From positions 1-62,456 of the forward strand of contig CANFHX010000015.1 of NCBI GenBank assembly GCA_947446865.1: DNA of 62,456 bases, written 5' to 3'. Source of the stretch: Flavobacteriaceae bacterium. GTDB lineage: Bacteria > Bacteroidota > Bacteroidia > Flavobacteriales > Flavobacteriaceae. Below the pieces are notes generated by a model, which worked only from the letters and a program-made list of their open reading frames with translations, was not told the DNA's origin and ran no database searches. The position numbers were made by a program, and so were the translations under genes. Numbering within the stretch: position 1 is the stretch's first letter; each line of letters opens with the position of its first letter. Positions 8,521 to 17,501 of this stretch are shown here, piece by piece.

Positions 8521-9663
8521 TTGAAAAAAACGAATTTATTTCTTTCCTTTTTTAATAGTGAAAAAGCGGGAGGATTGGTATTATTAATATGTACCATCCT
8601 CTCGTTATTGTTTGCTAACTCTTCTATTTCGGGGGAGTATTTATCTATTTGGCATTATTCTATAGCCAACCATCCTGCTGAATATTGGATTAACGATGGC
8701 TTGATGGCAATATTCTTTTTATTAATAGGGTTAGAATTAGAACGGGAAGCTTATATTGGCGAGCTATCCAAGTTAAAAGATGCTATACTTCCAATTTCGG
8801 GAGCTTTGGGAGGCATGTTGCTTCCAGCCTTGATGTACCTTGTTTTCAATCCAAATAATTCAACGCATTCTGGTTTTGGAATTCCGATGGCAACTGATAT
8901 TGCTTTTGCTATTGGGATTTTATCCTTATTAGGAAACCGAGTACCACTATCGATAAAGATTTTTCTTACAGCTTTGGCCGTAATTGACGATTTGGGTGCG
9001 ATTTTAATGATAGCCATTTTTTATACTAAAACAATCTATTTTACTAATTTACTACTATCTCTTGGGATTTTTGGATTGCTTTTAATTATGAATCGATTAA
9101 AGGTTAAAAGCCTAATTTTATATTTAATTGGGGGCGTTTTTATGTGGTATTTTATGTTGCATTCTGGCGTACATGCAACCATTACAGGTATACTTTTGGC
9201 ATTTGCCATTCCGTTTGGAGATGGTAAAGAAAAATCTATTTCCTACAAATTACAAAATTGGCTTCATTTTCCTGTTGCTTTTGTAATCATTCCACTATTT
9301 GCTTTATGCAATACCGCAATAAGTATTGGCAAAGATTGGATGCAAATTATATCCGAACCTTATTCTTTAGGGATTTTATTCGGGCTTACCATTGGAAAAC
9401 CTCTTGGCATAGTTTCTTTTATTTTTATTGCAATAAAATTAAAATTAACCAACTTACCAAATGACACAAATTGGAACCAATTAATTGCTGTTGGATTTCT
9501 TGGCGGAATCGGGTTTACAATGTCTATTTTCATCACCTTATTGGCCTTTGAGGATAGTCAAATTATTACCAATTCTAAATTTATGATCTTAATTGCTTCG
9601 TTTATTTCGGGAGCAATAGGATTTCTTTGGTTGAAGAAAAGCCTCAATAAACAAAAGATTTAG
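8521..9663 (+). CDS. nhaA: Na+/H+ antiporter NhaA
   Basis: Inner-membrane antiporter that expels Na+ in exchange for H+. 380 residues with about 12 hydrophobic segments. The ion-binding aspartate pair is visible as VIDDLGA (Asp156-Asp157), preceded by ATDIAFAIG (124-132) and followed late in the protein by LGGIGFTMSIFI. The start is TTG immediately after the upstream TAA; no ATG gives a full-length N-terminus (KKTNLFLSFFNSEKAGG is the usual NhaA beginning). Coupling to an amino-acid dehydrogenase is unusual for NhaA. Confidence 0.95.
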   Translation: MKKTNLFLSFFNSEKAGGLVLLICTILSLLFANSSISGEYLSIWHYSIANHPAEYWINDGLMAIFFLLIGLELEREAYIGELSKLKDAILPISGALGGMLLPALMYLVFNPNNSTHSGFGIPMATDIAFAIGILSLLGNRVPLSIKIFLTALAVIDDLGAILMIAIFYTKTIYFTNLLLSLGIFGLLLIMNRLKVKSLILYLIGGVFMWYFMLHSGVHATITGILLAFAIPFGDGKEKSISYKLQNWLHFPVAFVIIPLFALCNTAISIGKDWMQIISEPYSLGILFGLTIGKPLGIVSFIFIAIKLKLTNLPNDTNWNQLIAVGFLGGIGFTMSIFITLLAFEDSQIITNSKFMILIASFISGAIGFLWLKKSLNKQKI

Positions 9664-9716
9664 TCGTTAAAAGCACAATTTTTAGTATATTTCGACGTTA
9701 AATAAAAAAAGAATCC

Positions 9717-10658
9717 ATGGGGTTAACATCATTAGCAATAAAGAGTACACTCAATTCTTCCTTATCCGATAAAAAAAAATCGCTGATAATCGCTACAATA
9801 CTCTATTGTATACTTCTTTGTATCTTATTTTTAATTCGTTTTTGGCCTCCTTCTGATGCCGAACTAGTAGCAATGGCTGGTGGTGGCGGAGGTGGTGGCG
9901 TTACTGTGAATTTTGGAGATACCGATTTTGGTTCTGGAAAAAACTTTGACAGCAAAGAATTGGAAGTAAAAAACATAACCAAAGCAGCTGCAACCCAAGA
10001 AACGCCGCAAGAAGATATTATTTCTCAAGATGTGGATGCCGATAAAACCGATGTGGTAATTGCCAAACATGAACCCGTTAAAAACCCAAAAGTTCTTATA
10101 AAACCAGAAGTTGTAAAACCTGTAGAAGTAAAAAAACCTGTTGTTAAGAAAGTGGATGATGCATTAGCAAACATTTTAAAAGGCAATAAAAAAGGCGGGG
10201 ATGGAACTTCTAGCACATCTGGAAATCAAGGTCGTGCTAATGGTGATATTAATTCTAATGGATATTCTGGTTCTGGAGGTTCTGGAGGTGGAACTGGTGG
10301 CGGTAACGGAACGGGCACAGGCTCTGGAAGCGGATCCGGTAGTGGCGGGGGAAATGGCGATGGGAATGGAAAAGGAAATGGTTCCGGCTACTCATTAGCA
10401 GGCAGAAAAGCAGTAACAACCCCAAAACCTGAAAATAATTGTGGTAACGAATACGGAATTGTAGTGGTGAAAATTACAGTAGATAAAAACGGAAATGCTA
10501 TTGATGCAAGTCCGGGGTATAGAGGCACCACCAATTCTAATAGCTGCTTGATGAATGAAGCCAAAAAAGTAGCGCTTAAAACCAGATGGGAACCAAGCCC
10601 AAACGGAACAGAAAAACAGGTTGGTACTATTATTTACAATTTTGGAATTAGAGATTAG
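9717..10658 (+). CDS. TonB-like energy transducer with glycine-rich linker
   Basis: 313 residues with a TonB layout: short cytoplasmic N-terminus, one transmembrane helix at about residues 23-41, a periplasmic Pro/Lys/Val stretch (about 105-155), a long Gly/Ser/Asn linker (about 155-225), and a C-terminal domain of ~80 residues with strands IVVVKITVDKNGNAID and VGTIIYNFGIRD typical of the TonB fold. Two cysteines in that domain (NNCGNEYG and SNSCLMNE) could form a disulfide. No ExbB or ExbD gene is adjacent. It might instead be an AglS/TonB-like partner of a dedicated motor. Confidence 0.7.
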   Translation: MGLTSLAIKSTLNSSLSDKKKSLIIATILYCILLCILFLIRFWPPSDAELVAMAGGGGGGGVTVNFGDTDFGSGKNFDSKELEVKNITKAAATQETPQEDIISQDVDADKTDVVIAKHEPVKNPKVLIKPEVVKPVEVKKPVVKKVDDALANILKGNKKGGDGTSSTSGNQGRANGDINSNGYSGSGGSGGGTGGGNGTGTGSGSGSGSGGGNGDGNGKGNGSGYSLAGRKAVTTPKPENNCGNEYGIVVVKITVDKNGNAIDASPGYRGTTNSNSCLMNEAKKVALKTRWEPSPNGTEKQVGTIIYNFGIRD

Positions 10659-10725
10659 GAAATCCTTAGCTTTAATACTAAAACACATTTAAAAACAGTT
10701 AGTTAAAAATAACTCTTTCCATAAA

Positions 10726-10755
10726 AAAACTCCAACATTTCTGTTGAAGTTTTTT
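10726..10755 (-). terminator. Hairpin after tRNA-Tyr
   Basis: AACTCCAACA and TGTTGAAGTT pair with one mismatch around TTTC. On the minus strand the stem is followed by TTTTTTTAT just after the tRNA 3' end, so it can end the tRNA transcript. Confidence 0.65.
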
Positions 10756-10756
10756 G

Positions 10757-10838
<82 letters not shown>

Positions 10839-10988
10839 TTTCGCTTTACGAGGCTGCAAATATAGGAACTCTTTTTAAGTATTCAAATTAATTTAAAACT
10901 TAATTTGTGAATATATTTTAACCCTATGATTTTGAATAAAATAAAAAAAATCTCACTAGGAGATTTTTTTTATTTTATGTAAGATGTA

Positions 10989-12154
10989 TTATTTTTTTGC
11001 TTCAGACAAACTTAAAAGCTCCAAAACTTTTGCTTTCAATTCCTCTCCTCTTAAATCTTTTGCAACAATTTTTCCAGAAGCATCCAATAAAAAAGTAGTT
11101 GGAATTTGCTCTACATTATATTGTTTTGCAATTGGTTCTGACCATTTTTTTAAATTTGAAACTTGTATCCAAGTAATCTTGTCTTTCGCAATTGCTTGGT
11201 TCCAACTTTCCAAATCTTCATCTAAAGAAACTCCAACAATATTTAACCCTTTACCATGTAATTCGTTATACATTGCAACTACACTTGGGTTTTCTTTTCT
11301 ACATGGTCCACACCAAGAGGCCCAAAAATCAACAATGGTAACTTTACCCAAAGATTCTTTAAGCGAAACAACAGTTCCTTGTGGGGTTTTAGCAGAAAAA
11401 TCAGGAGCAATACTACCAATCTCAGCCGTTGTTACTACTTTTTTTTTTGCGTATTTTCAATTGTTTTCAATTTCAAACCTATTTCTTTTCCAACTTTAGT
11501 TGCCTTAAGATCAGCATCTATATTAGAATAGGTTTTAGTAACTTTCGCTAAATCAAATTTAGGAGAGTTAAACATATTTTGAATTAACAATAATGAAATA
11601 TAAGATTCTGGATTTTGTTCTGGATAAACCGCCATGAAATCATCCATGCCTTTTTGAATATCAGAATACTCTTTTTTCAATTTTTCAACCGTAGCATTAT
11701 CATTTTTCTTTTGAGCATCCATTAACTTTTGGATGTTTTTATTTTGAAAAGTAATAAGTTTTTTCTGGAACGTATTTAATTTTGTATTGAATTTTTGAAA
11801 TTCTTCATTGTTGTAAGTACCACCAATTTCCGATTTCCAGATACTGTCTTTATCTACTTTTACCTCAATCTCTCCAGTTTCCAAAATAAATGGAATTGGT
11901 TGTTGTAAATCTTTAACAAATAAAGCATACATACTTGGCTCTGTTACTTTACCTTTCATTTCAAATTTTCCACCTTTTACTTTTGCAGAATCAACGTTTA
12001 CAACGATACCAAATTCGTTTTGTTTTTTAAGAACAACCATTTTACCATCGGCAATTCCTTTAGCATTACCTGAAATTAGGAATTCTCCTTTACGAACTTT
12101 ACTACAACTAAAAATGGTTAAAGAAAGAACCAATAAAAAAACTATTTTTTTCAT
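10989..12154 (-). pseudogene. DUF4369 + thioredoxin (TlpA-like) lipoprotein, interrupted by a -1 frameshift
   Basis: Two reading frames on the minus strand together make one TlpA-type protein. The first (12154 to 11435) has a lipobox (LTIFSCSK), a DUF4369-like beta domain and a Lys-rich helical part. It ends CAA AAA AAA AAG TAG. The second frame continues at the same A10 run as VVTTAEIGSIAPDFSAK and contains the thioredoxin domain with WCGPC and the cis-Pro segment VEQIPTTF. The frames differ by -1 exactly at a heptamer A AAA AAG, so the break may be a mutation, a homopolymer sequencing error, or real slippage. The intact product would be an envelope thiol-disulfide protein of about 390 residues. 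The downstream frame has no strong start of its own. Confidence 0.75.
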
Positions 12155-12261
12155 TATCTATATTATTTAATTTTGGCAAAAGTATTTAAAATTATGCAAA
12201 CCACATAACATTTAAGATTTGTTTTAGATAATTTTAAAAAATGAAGCGACAAATAAAAAAT

Positions 12262-12296
12262 AAAAAAGTCGGTAAAAATATTTCTACCGACTTTTT
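12262..12296 (-). terminator. Intrinsic terminator after the OmpA-family gene
   Basis: AAAAAGTCGGTA and TACCGACTTTTT form a 12-bp stem around AAAATATTTC. On the minus strand it is followed by T-rich sequence (TTATTTTTTATTT). Confidence 0.85.
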
Positions 12297-12319
12297 ACTG
12301 ACTATTTAATTATAACTAT

Positions 12320-13051
12320 TTATTTTCCAGCTTCTTTCTTAGCTTCCTCTACCATTTTTTCATTTGCAACAATAGCAAATTCTACTCTACGGTTTTGCGT
12401 TCTTCCCTCGGGGGTATCGTTAGTTGAAATAGGATCAGCAATTCCCATACCAGTCGTAGTAAAACGAGAAGTATTTAATCCTTTAGCGGTTAAATAAGCC
12501 ATAACGGACGCTGCTCTTTGCTCCGATAAGGTTAGGTTATGTTCTGGCGTTCCAGTACTATCGGTATATCCGTAAATAACAATATTGGTTTCGGCGTAAC
12601 TTTGAAAAACGGGAACTAAACGATCTAAATTTGCTTTAGCCGTAGGTGTCAAGGTTGATTTATTAGTATCGAATCGAACCGCGTTTTCACCTAAAGTCAA
12701 CTTGATTCCCTCTCCTACTCGTTCTACAGTAGCTCCAGGCAAAGCCGATTGAATTTCACGTGCTTGCTTGTCCATTTTATTTCCAATAACGCCACCAGCA
12801 ACACCACCAATTACCCCGCCCAGCACGGCACCTAAAGCACCATTACCACCTTTTCCTAAATTATTTCCTATAACTGCTCCTAATAATCCTCCTGCAACAG
12901 CACCTATTCCAGCACCACGTTGCGTTTTATTAGTATTTTTGGCAGCATCACAACTAGTTAAAACCGATCCAAAACTTAAACTTGCAACTAAAACTAAAAC
13001 AGTGATTTTCTGTAAAAACCCTTTTCTGTTTTCTTTTATAACTTCTTTCAT
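12320..13051 (-). CDS. OmpA-family lipoprotein with glycine zipper
   Basis: 243 residues: a hydrophobic N-terminal segment ending in the lipobox LTSC (Cys34), a glycine-zipper region of small residues (about 45-90, GAGIGAVAGGLLGAVIG), then a complete OmpA peptidoglycan-binding domain (about 110-230) with YGYTDSTG, LSEQRAASVMAYL and the closing NRRVEFAIV. It should be anchored in the outer membrane and hold it to the murein. The N-terminus carries ~15 charged residues before the hydrophobic stretch, so the true start may be internal. It lies 44 bp after the lipocalin-like gene and probably shares its transcript. Confidence 0.88.
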   Translation of the reverse strand: MKEVIKENRKGFLQKITVLVLVASLSFGSVLTSCDAAKNTNKTQRGAGIGAVAGGLLGAVIGNNLGKGGNGALGAVLGGVIGGVAGGVIGNKMDKQAREIQSALPGATVERVGEGIKLTLGENAVRFDTNKSTLTPTAKANLDRLVPVFQSYAETNIVIYGYTDSTGTPEHNLTLSEQRAASVMAYLTAKGLNTSRFTTTGMGIADPISTNDTPEGRTQNRRVEFAIVANEKMVEEAKKEAGK

Positions 13052-13095
13052 ATTTAAAATATTTATTATTTTATTTTCACTTAGTACTAACCCGA

Positions 13096-13569
13096 TTAAT
13101 TTCTATTAAATTGATACGTTACATTTACAAACTGACCGCCTACATTAACTTTATCCATTAATTGAAAACTATTTTCAGTAGAATTAGCAATAGTCAAAAT
13201 GTACCCTTCTACAACTTTCTTCGCTTTAGTATCATTAATGATTTTCATTACAAAATTACCGTCCTTATTAATATACCAAGTAATTGGAGACGAAAAAGCA
13301 GTACAAGTTGTATTTGTCAAAGACATTTCTCCTTTATTATTATTGGAAATAAATTTCCAAGTACTCCCCACAAAACATTTAGAGTCCGCCAAATCAAAGG
13401 AGTTTATCTTGATATATTCCGATCCGGGAAAGGTTACTGCCGTAATCGTCCAATTTCCTTTAATAGCCACCTCCGATTTTGTGTCTAGTTTCGTATTAGT
13501 TACCGTTTGTTTTGGTTTACAGCCAAGAAAAAATACCATCAAAAGCAAAAGAATTACACTTTTTTTCAT
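13096..13569 (-). CDS. Lipocalin-like lipoprotein
   Basis: 157 residues with a lipoprotein signal (MKKSVILLLLMVFFLGCKP, Cys17). The mature part opens with GNWTITAVTFPG and continues through SKCFVGSTWKFISNN to a closing NVTYQFNRN, the spacing of strands seen in small lipocalin-like proteins of Bacteroidota. Two internal cysteines (SKC and TTC) may pair. It lies directly upstream of the OmpA-family gene. The ligand is unknown. Confidence 0.7.
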   Translation of the reverse strand: MKKSVILLLLMVFFLGCKPKQTVTNTKLDTKSEVAIKGNWTITAVTFPGSEYIKINSFDLADSKCFVGSTWKFISNNNKGEMSLTNTTCTAFSSPITWYINKDGNFVMKIINDTKAKKVVEGYILTIANSTENSFQLMDKVNVGGQFVNVTYQFNRN

Positions 13570-13749
13570 AGTTTCTTATATAAATTAAATAGTAAAAGCA
13601 TTCCTGCTTCTTGTTTTTATTAAAGAATAAAAGTAAGCATTATTATTTGAAATCAAAAATAATTTTCACGACATTTTGTCACACTTACTGCTTTGGTACT
13701 GAATTTGAATAGAAGAGAAATAACAATTGTTTCACTTAAAATTCAAAAT

Positions 13750-15639
13750 ATGAGTACAGGAAAAATTAATGTTTCAGTAGAAAACATTTTCCCATTAATT
13801 AAGAAATTTCTTTACAGCGACCACGAAATTTTCCTTCGCGAATTAGTCTCCAATGCAACGGATGCTACTCTAAAATTAAAACATTTAACCAGTATTGGTG
13901 AGGCTAAAGTAGAATATGGCAATCCTATTATTGAAGTTAAAATTGATAAAGAAGGCAAAAAACTCCACATCATTGATCAAGGTTTGGGTATGACTTCCGA
14001 AGAAGTGGAAAAATACATCAATCAAGTTGCTTTTTCTGGTGCCGAAGAATTTTTAGAAAAATACAAAGACTCTGCCAAAGATTCCGGAATTATCGGTCAT
14101 TTTGGTTTAGGTTTTTATTCTGCCTTTATGGTTGCCGAAAAAGTGGAAATCATCACTAAATCGTTCAAAGACGAGCCAGCAGCGCATTGGACCTGTGATG
14201 GAAGTCCCGAATTTACTTTAGAGCCATCCGATAAAACCACTCGTGGATCGGAAATAATCCTACACATTGCAGAAGATTCTTTAGAGTTTTTAGAAGAATA
14301 TAAAATCAAAGAATTACTTACTAAGTACAATAAATTCATGCCGGTTTCGATTAAATTCGGAACTAAAACAGAAACACTTCCCGTTCCTGAAGGATCTGCC
14401 GAAGATGTAAAACCAGAAACTATTGAAGTAGACAACATCATCAACAATCCAAACCCAGCATGGACAAAACTTCCTACCGAATTATCGGAGGAAGATTACA
14501 AACAATTCTACCATGAATTGTATCCAATGCAGTTTGAAGAGCCTCTTTTCAATATCCATCTAAATGTAGATTATCCGTTTAATTTGACTGGAATTTTATA
14601 CTTTCCAAAAATGTCCAACGACATGCAAATGCAAAAGGATAAAATCCAATTATACCAAAATCAGGTTTATGTAACCGATAATGTTGAAGGAATTGTTCCT
14701 GAATTTTTAGGCATGCTAAAAGGAGTTATCGATTCACCAGATATCCCGTTAAACGTTTCCCGTTCTGGTTTGCAAGCCGATAGTAATGTAAAGAAAATAT
14801 CCAATTACATTACCCGTAAAGTGGCCGATAAAATGAAATCGTTGTTCAACGAAAACCGCGAAGATTTCGAGAAAAAATGGAACGACATCAAAATCGTTTT
14901 AGAATACGGAATGTTATCCGAACCTAAATTCTACGAAAAAGCAGGCGACTTTGTTTTATACCCAACGGTAGACGATAAATTCTTCACTCTAGCCGAATTA
15001 AAAGAAAATCTTGCAGCCAATCAAACCGACAAAAACGGAAAATTAGTCGTGCTTTATGCTTCCAATAAAGAAGCGCAACACGGTTATGTTGACATAGCAA
15101 AAGAAAAAGGATACGAAGTTTTATTGCTTGATTCGCCTATTGTTTCGCATTTAATTCAAAAATTAGAAGGCGATAATGAGAACCTAACTTTCGTTCGTGT
15201 AGATTCCGATCACATCGATAAATTAATTGACAAAGAAGATACGCAAATCTCTAAATTGTCGGAAGACGAACAAACAAATTTGAAAACTGTAGTCGAAGAA
15301 TTTGTTCCTAAAGCCAACTATTCTGTGCAATTGGAGCCAATGGATAGCGCAGCAGCACCTTTCATGATTACGCAACCCGAATTCATGCGTCGTATGAAAG
15401 AAATGAGTCAATCTGGCGGTGGTGGCGGAATGTTCGGTATGGGTAATTTCCCAGAAATGTACAATTTGGTGGTAAACTCCAATTCCGAATTGGCAACTAC
15501 CATCCTACAAACCCAAGACAAAACAGCCCAAGAAAGCCTTGTAAAACAAGCCTTAGACTTGGCTAAAATCTCCCAAGGATTATTAAAAGGCGAAGAACTA
15601 ACTGCTTTCGTGAAGCGTAGTTTTGAACTTATTAAATAA
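13750..15639 (+). CDS. htpG: Molecular chaperone HtpG (Hsp90)
   Basis: Cytoplasmic ATP-dependent chaperone, 629 residues from the chosen ATG. That start gives the standard N-terminus (STGKINVSVENIFPLIKKF); the 19 codons before it are open but not family-like. GHKL ATPase motifs: ELVSNATDA (the Glu and Asn that contact ATP-Mg), IIDQGLGMT (the DxGxG motif) and GHFGLGFYSAF. Middle-domain NVSRSGLQ with the catalytic Arg is present. A short Gly-rich stretch (SGGGGGMFGMGNFPEM) occurs in the C-terminal domain. The gene is monocistronic, with a terminator 30 bp after the stop. Confidence 0.97.
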   Translation: MSTGKINVSVENIFPLIKKFLYSDHEIFLRELVSNATDATLKLKHLTSIGEAKVEYGNPIIEVKIDKEGKKLHIIDQGLGMTSEEVEKYINQVAFSGAEEFLEKYKDSAKDSGIIGHFGLGFYSAFMVAEKVEIITKSFKDEPAAHWTCDGSPEFTLEPSDKTTRGSEIILHIAEDSLEFLEEYKIKELLTKYNKFMPVSIKFGTKTETLPVPEGSAEDVKPETIEVDNIINNPNPAWTKLPTELSEEDYKQFYHELYPMQFEEPLFNIHLNVDYPFNLTGILYFPKMSNDMQMQKDKIQLYQNQVYVTDNVEGIVPEFLGMLKGVIDSPDIPLNVSRSGLQADSNVKKISNYITRKVADKMKSLFNENREDFEKKWNDIKIVLEYGMLSEPKFYEKAGDFVLYPTVDDKFFTLAELKENLAANQTDKNGKLVVLYASNKEAQHGYVDIAKEKGYEVLLLDSPIVSHLIQKLEGDNENLTFVRVDSDHIDKLIDKEDTQISKLSEDEQTNLKTVVEEFVPKANYSVQLEPMDSAAAPFMITQPEFMRRMKEMSQSGGGGGMFGMGNFPEMYNLVVNSNSELATTILQTQDKTAQESLVKQALDLAKISQGLLKGEELTAFVKRSFELIK

Positions 15640-15668
15640 GTAGTAAGATAAAAGAATTAAGTATTAAG

Positions 15669-15697
15669 ACCTGCGAGTGCAAACTTGCAGGTTTTTT
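15669..15697 (+). terminator. Intrinsic terminator after htpG
   Basis: ACCTGCGAGT and ACTTGCAGGT (one mismatch) form the stem around GCAA, followed by TTTTTATT. Confidence 0.8.
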
Positions 15698-15762
15698 ATT
15701 ACACTAATTTCAGGAGCGAAACATTGGGCGTTTTAGTAAAGGTAATTCCTGCCATCCGTTGC

Positions 15763-15800
15763 AATCTGCCATTGCGAGGCACGAAGCAATATCAAACCAC
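15763..15800 (+). repeat. GCGAGG-cACGAAGCAAT type dispersed repeat, one copy
   Basis: The segment around CCATTGCGAGGCACGAAGCA belongs to a sequence type that recurs between genes in many unrelated bacteria. It lies in the 330-bp gap after htpG, which otherwise holds only the htpG terminator and no gene. The element's role is not known; only one copy is seen in this window. Confidence 0.4.
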
Positions 15801-15971
15801 TTCTCCTTTTTCGCAATGCCAGGATTTCCACTTCTGTCAGGGCTAGCAAGGTTATGTCTTTTGTGAAAATAGAATTTCAAAAAACATCTAATTACAAATT
15901 GAATTATTTATACTATTTCAATTTAAATATTTTGTATTTTTGACATAAGACATAAGAGTAATATTATCCAA

Positions 15972-16481
15972 ATGGAACAAAGTTTTATTATCGATAAATT
16001 AACTGATTCAATATTGAATACTATTTCTGGTGATAGTTTTCAAACAGAAGTTAGTAGATTAACGACCATTGATTTAATAAACATCACAAAGAAAAACAAT
16101 TGGAAATTTGATTGGAAATCAGAATTTAATGACATTCAAAAAGAAGTTTACAAATTATCAATAGTAAATAATTCAAAAATCATTCAAGGCCTATTGAGTA
16201 TAACGTTTGAAAAAGATCATGTATTCATGAATTTACTAGAAAGTGCTCCTTTTAATATAGGAAAAAACAAACTTTACGAAGGTGTTTCAGGAAATTTAGT
16301 TGCTTTTGCTTGTAAACTTTCATTCCAAAAAGGTTTTGAAGGATATGTTGCTTTTACTTCTAAAACAAATTTGATTAAGCACTAGGAAGAAAATCTAGGT
16401 GCTTATCATTTTAAAAACCAAAGAATGATTCTTGAACCAATAGCATCTAAAAAATTAGTAGAAAAATATTTTAAATCCTAA
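15972..16481 (+). pseudogene. Acetyltransferase-like (GNAT) gene interrupted by a TAG codon
   Basis: The frame runs 137 codons to a TAG at 16383-16385, then stays open for 31 more codons (EENLGAYHFKNQRMILEPIA...KYFKS) and ends in TAA. The C-terminal piece looks like a proper GNAT ending, and TAG where a Tyr codon would read LIKHY-EENLGA suggests one substitution. The whole frame would be 169 residues. The central VSGNLVAFACKLSFQKGFEGYVAF fits the acetyl-CoA-binding strand and helix of the fold. The gene is followed 3 bp later by a small basic gene. The substrate is unknown. Sequencing error is possible. Confidence 0.7.
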
Positions 16482-16484
16482 AAA

Positions 16485-16646
16485 ATGAATTTAATAAAAG
16501 AACCTAAAGGTGTTGACTTTATTATTCAAAGCCCGCCTTTAACCGAAAAAGAACGAATTGAAATAAGTGAATTTATTGCGACAAGAAAATCTAAAAAAAC
16601 TGCAGTAAAAAAAAATCCAAAAACAAAAGTTATCATTACTAAATAA
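16485..16646 (+). CDS. Small basic protein downstream of the GNAT-like gene
   Basis: 53 residues: MNLIKEPKGVDFIIQSPPLT, then an acidic helix (EKERIEISEFIA), then a very basic tail (TRKSKKTAVKKNPKTKVIITK). It begins 3 bp after the end of the disrupted acetyltransferase-like frame and in the same direction, so the two form an operon. The arrangement suggests a partner or substrate of the enzyme (a Lys-rich tail would suit an acyl acceptor), but that is speculation. No named family is recognised. Confidence 0.6.
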   Translation: MNLIKEPKGVDFIIQSPPLTEKERIEISEFIATRKSKKTAVKKNPKTKVIITK

Positions 16647-16769
16647 CCCGCAATAGTTTGCCTAATTTCCACTATACAAAAAATTGTAGAACTAGGATTA
16701 GGTGGGAAATTAGAACTCGCTATTAAATTATAAAGAAAATTAACACCTTCCAATAATCAAAATAAAAAA

Positions 16770-16796
16770 ATCCACAGATAATTTAGTTCTGTGGAT
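16770..16796 (-). terminator. Terminator hairpin, copy 1 of a duplicated hairpin
   Basis: ATCCACAG and CTGTGGAT form a perfect 8-bp stem, followed on the minus strand by TTTTTTTATTTT. It closes the nucleotidyltransferase gene. A diverged copy (ATCCGCAG...CTATGGAT) lies at 17286-17312, beyond the other end of that gene. Confidence 0.7.
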
Positions 16797-16830
16797 TGAA
16801 TAAATATCATAAAGCCATGTTTTAATAGAA

Positions 16831-17130
16831 TCATCCATAAATCAATACTTTATTTTGATTTAATGTTTTTCTAAAATAAGGATTTTTTATTGCTTTTTCT
16901 TCCAATAAATCAACGCTTCTTTTTAAAATATTCTCAAGTGAAAACTTTAAGTTGTAATAGTTATCTCCATAATCTAAAACATCCAAATTTTCAAAATCTA
17001 CAATGAAATCCACATCACTTTCGCTGTTGAATTTATCCGTTAAAACCGAACCAAAAGCATATAAAGATTTTACTTTATGCGCTTTGCATAAATTCAAGAT
17101 ATCTTTATTATGATTTTCTATTAAGTTCAT
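16831..17130 (-). CDS. Minimal nucleotidyltransferase (MNT-like), no partner gene
   Basis: 99 residues from the chosen ATG; 16 further upstream codons are open but not family-like. The pol-beta-type signature is clear: FGSVLTDKFNSESDVDF, with Gly27-Ser28 and the metal-binding Asp39/Asp41, and a third acidic residue in SVDLLEE. Such domains transfer nucleotides to protein or RNA, and many work as MntA antitoxins that AMPylate a HepT RNase. No HepT-like gene is adjacent on either side, so this copy is orphaned or acts alone. Near-identical hairpins flank it. Confidence 0.8.
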   Translation of the reverse strand: MNLIENHNKDILNLCKAHKVKSLYAFGSVLTDKFNSESDVDFIVDFENLDVLDYGDNYYNLKFSLENILKRSVDLLEEKAIKNPYFRKTLNQNKVLIYG

Positions 17131-17285
17131 GTAATTAGTAATTTTAATCAAAAGTACATAAAATAAATTAGCTGTCAATTTTAATCCATTTTTTTAGCAT
17201 TTCCACCAATTCATTTATTAAGGCCACTTTTTGGGAATTATTTTAAGGTTAATAGGTATTTATCCTCCCTGACTCAATAAAAAAA

Positions 17286-17312
17286 ATCCGCAGATAATTA
17301 AGTTCTATGGAT
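17286..17312 (-). repeat. Copy 2 of the ATCCrCAG hairpin
   Basis: AAAAAATCCGCAGATAATTA then AGTTCTATGGATTGTATAAA repeats the hairpin at 16770-16796 and its flanks with a few changes. It is not at the end of any gene here. The rest of the ~320-bp gap (17131-17501) shows nothing else. Confidence 0.65.
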
Positions 17313-17501
17313 TGTATAAATAGTATTAGTTTGTCTTATTTTTATTCGTTTACAGATATTATAAATCCTAAAAATTGGTTATGCTTCTTATGAAATTAGT
17401 ATCTATAAATATATTTAATATTTTGTAAGAAAAATTTAATATATTTGACAAGTAAAGTACTAATTAGGTTGTTGTAATTTGTCTATAAAATTTAATTGAA
17501 A

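Noticed and set aside
10201..10398. Open frame of 65 codons inside the TonB-like gene
   Set aside because: Same strand, shifted frame through the Gly/Ser/Asn linker; it has no start context or family pattern.
12768..13109. Long open frame on the plus strand (Pro/Thr-rich)
   Set aside because: It is antisense to the glycine-zipper part of the OmpA-family gene; the Pro-Pro-Thr pattern is simply the reverse of Gly/Ala codons.
16831..17130. A complete MntA-HepT toxin-antitoxin pair
   Set aside because: No HepT-like frame (R-x4-6-H motif, ~110-140 residues) is present on either side.
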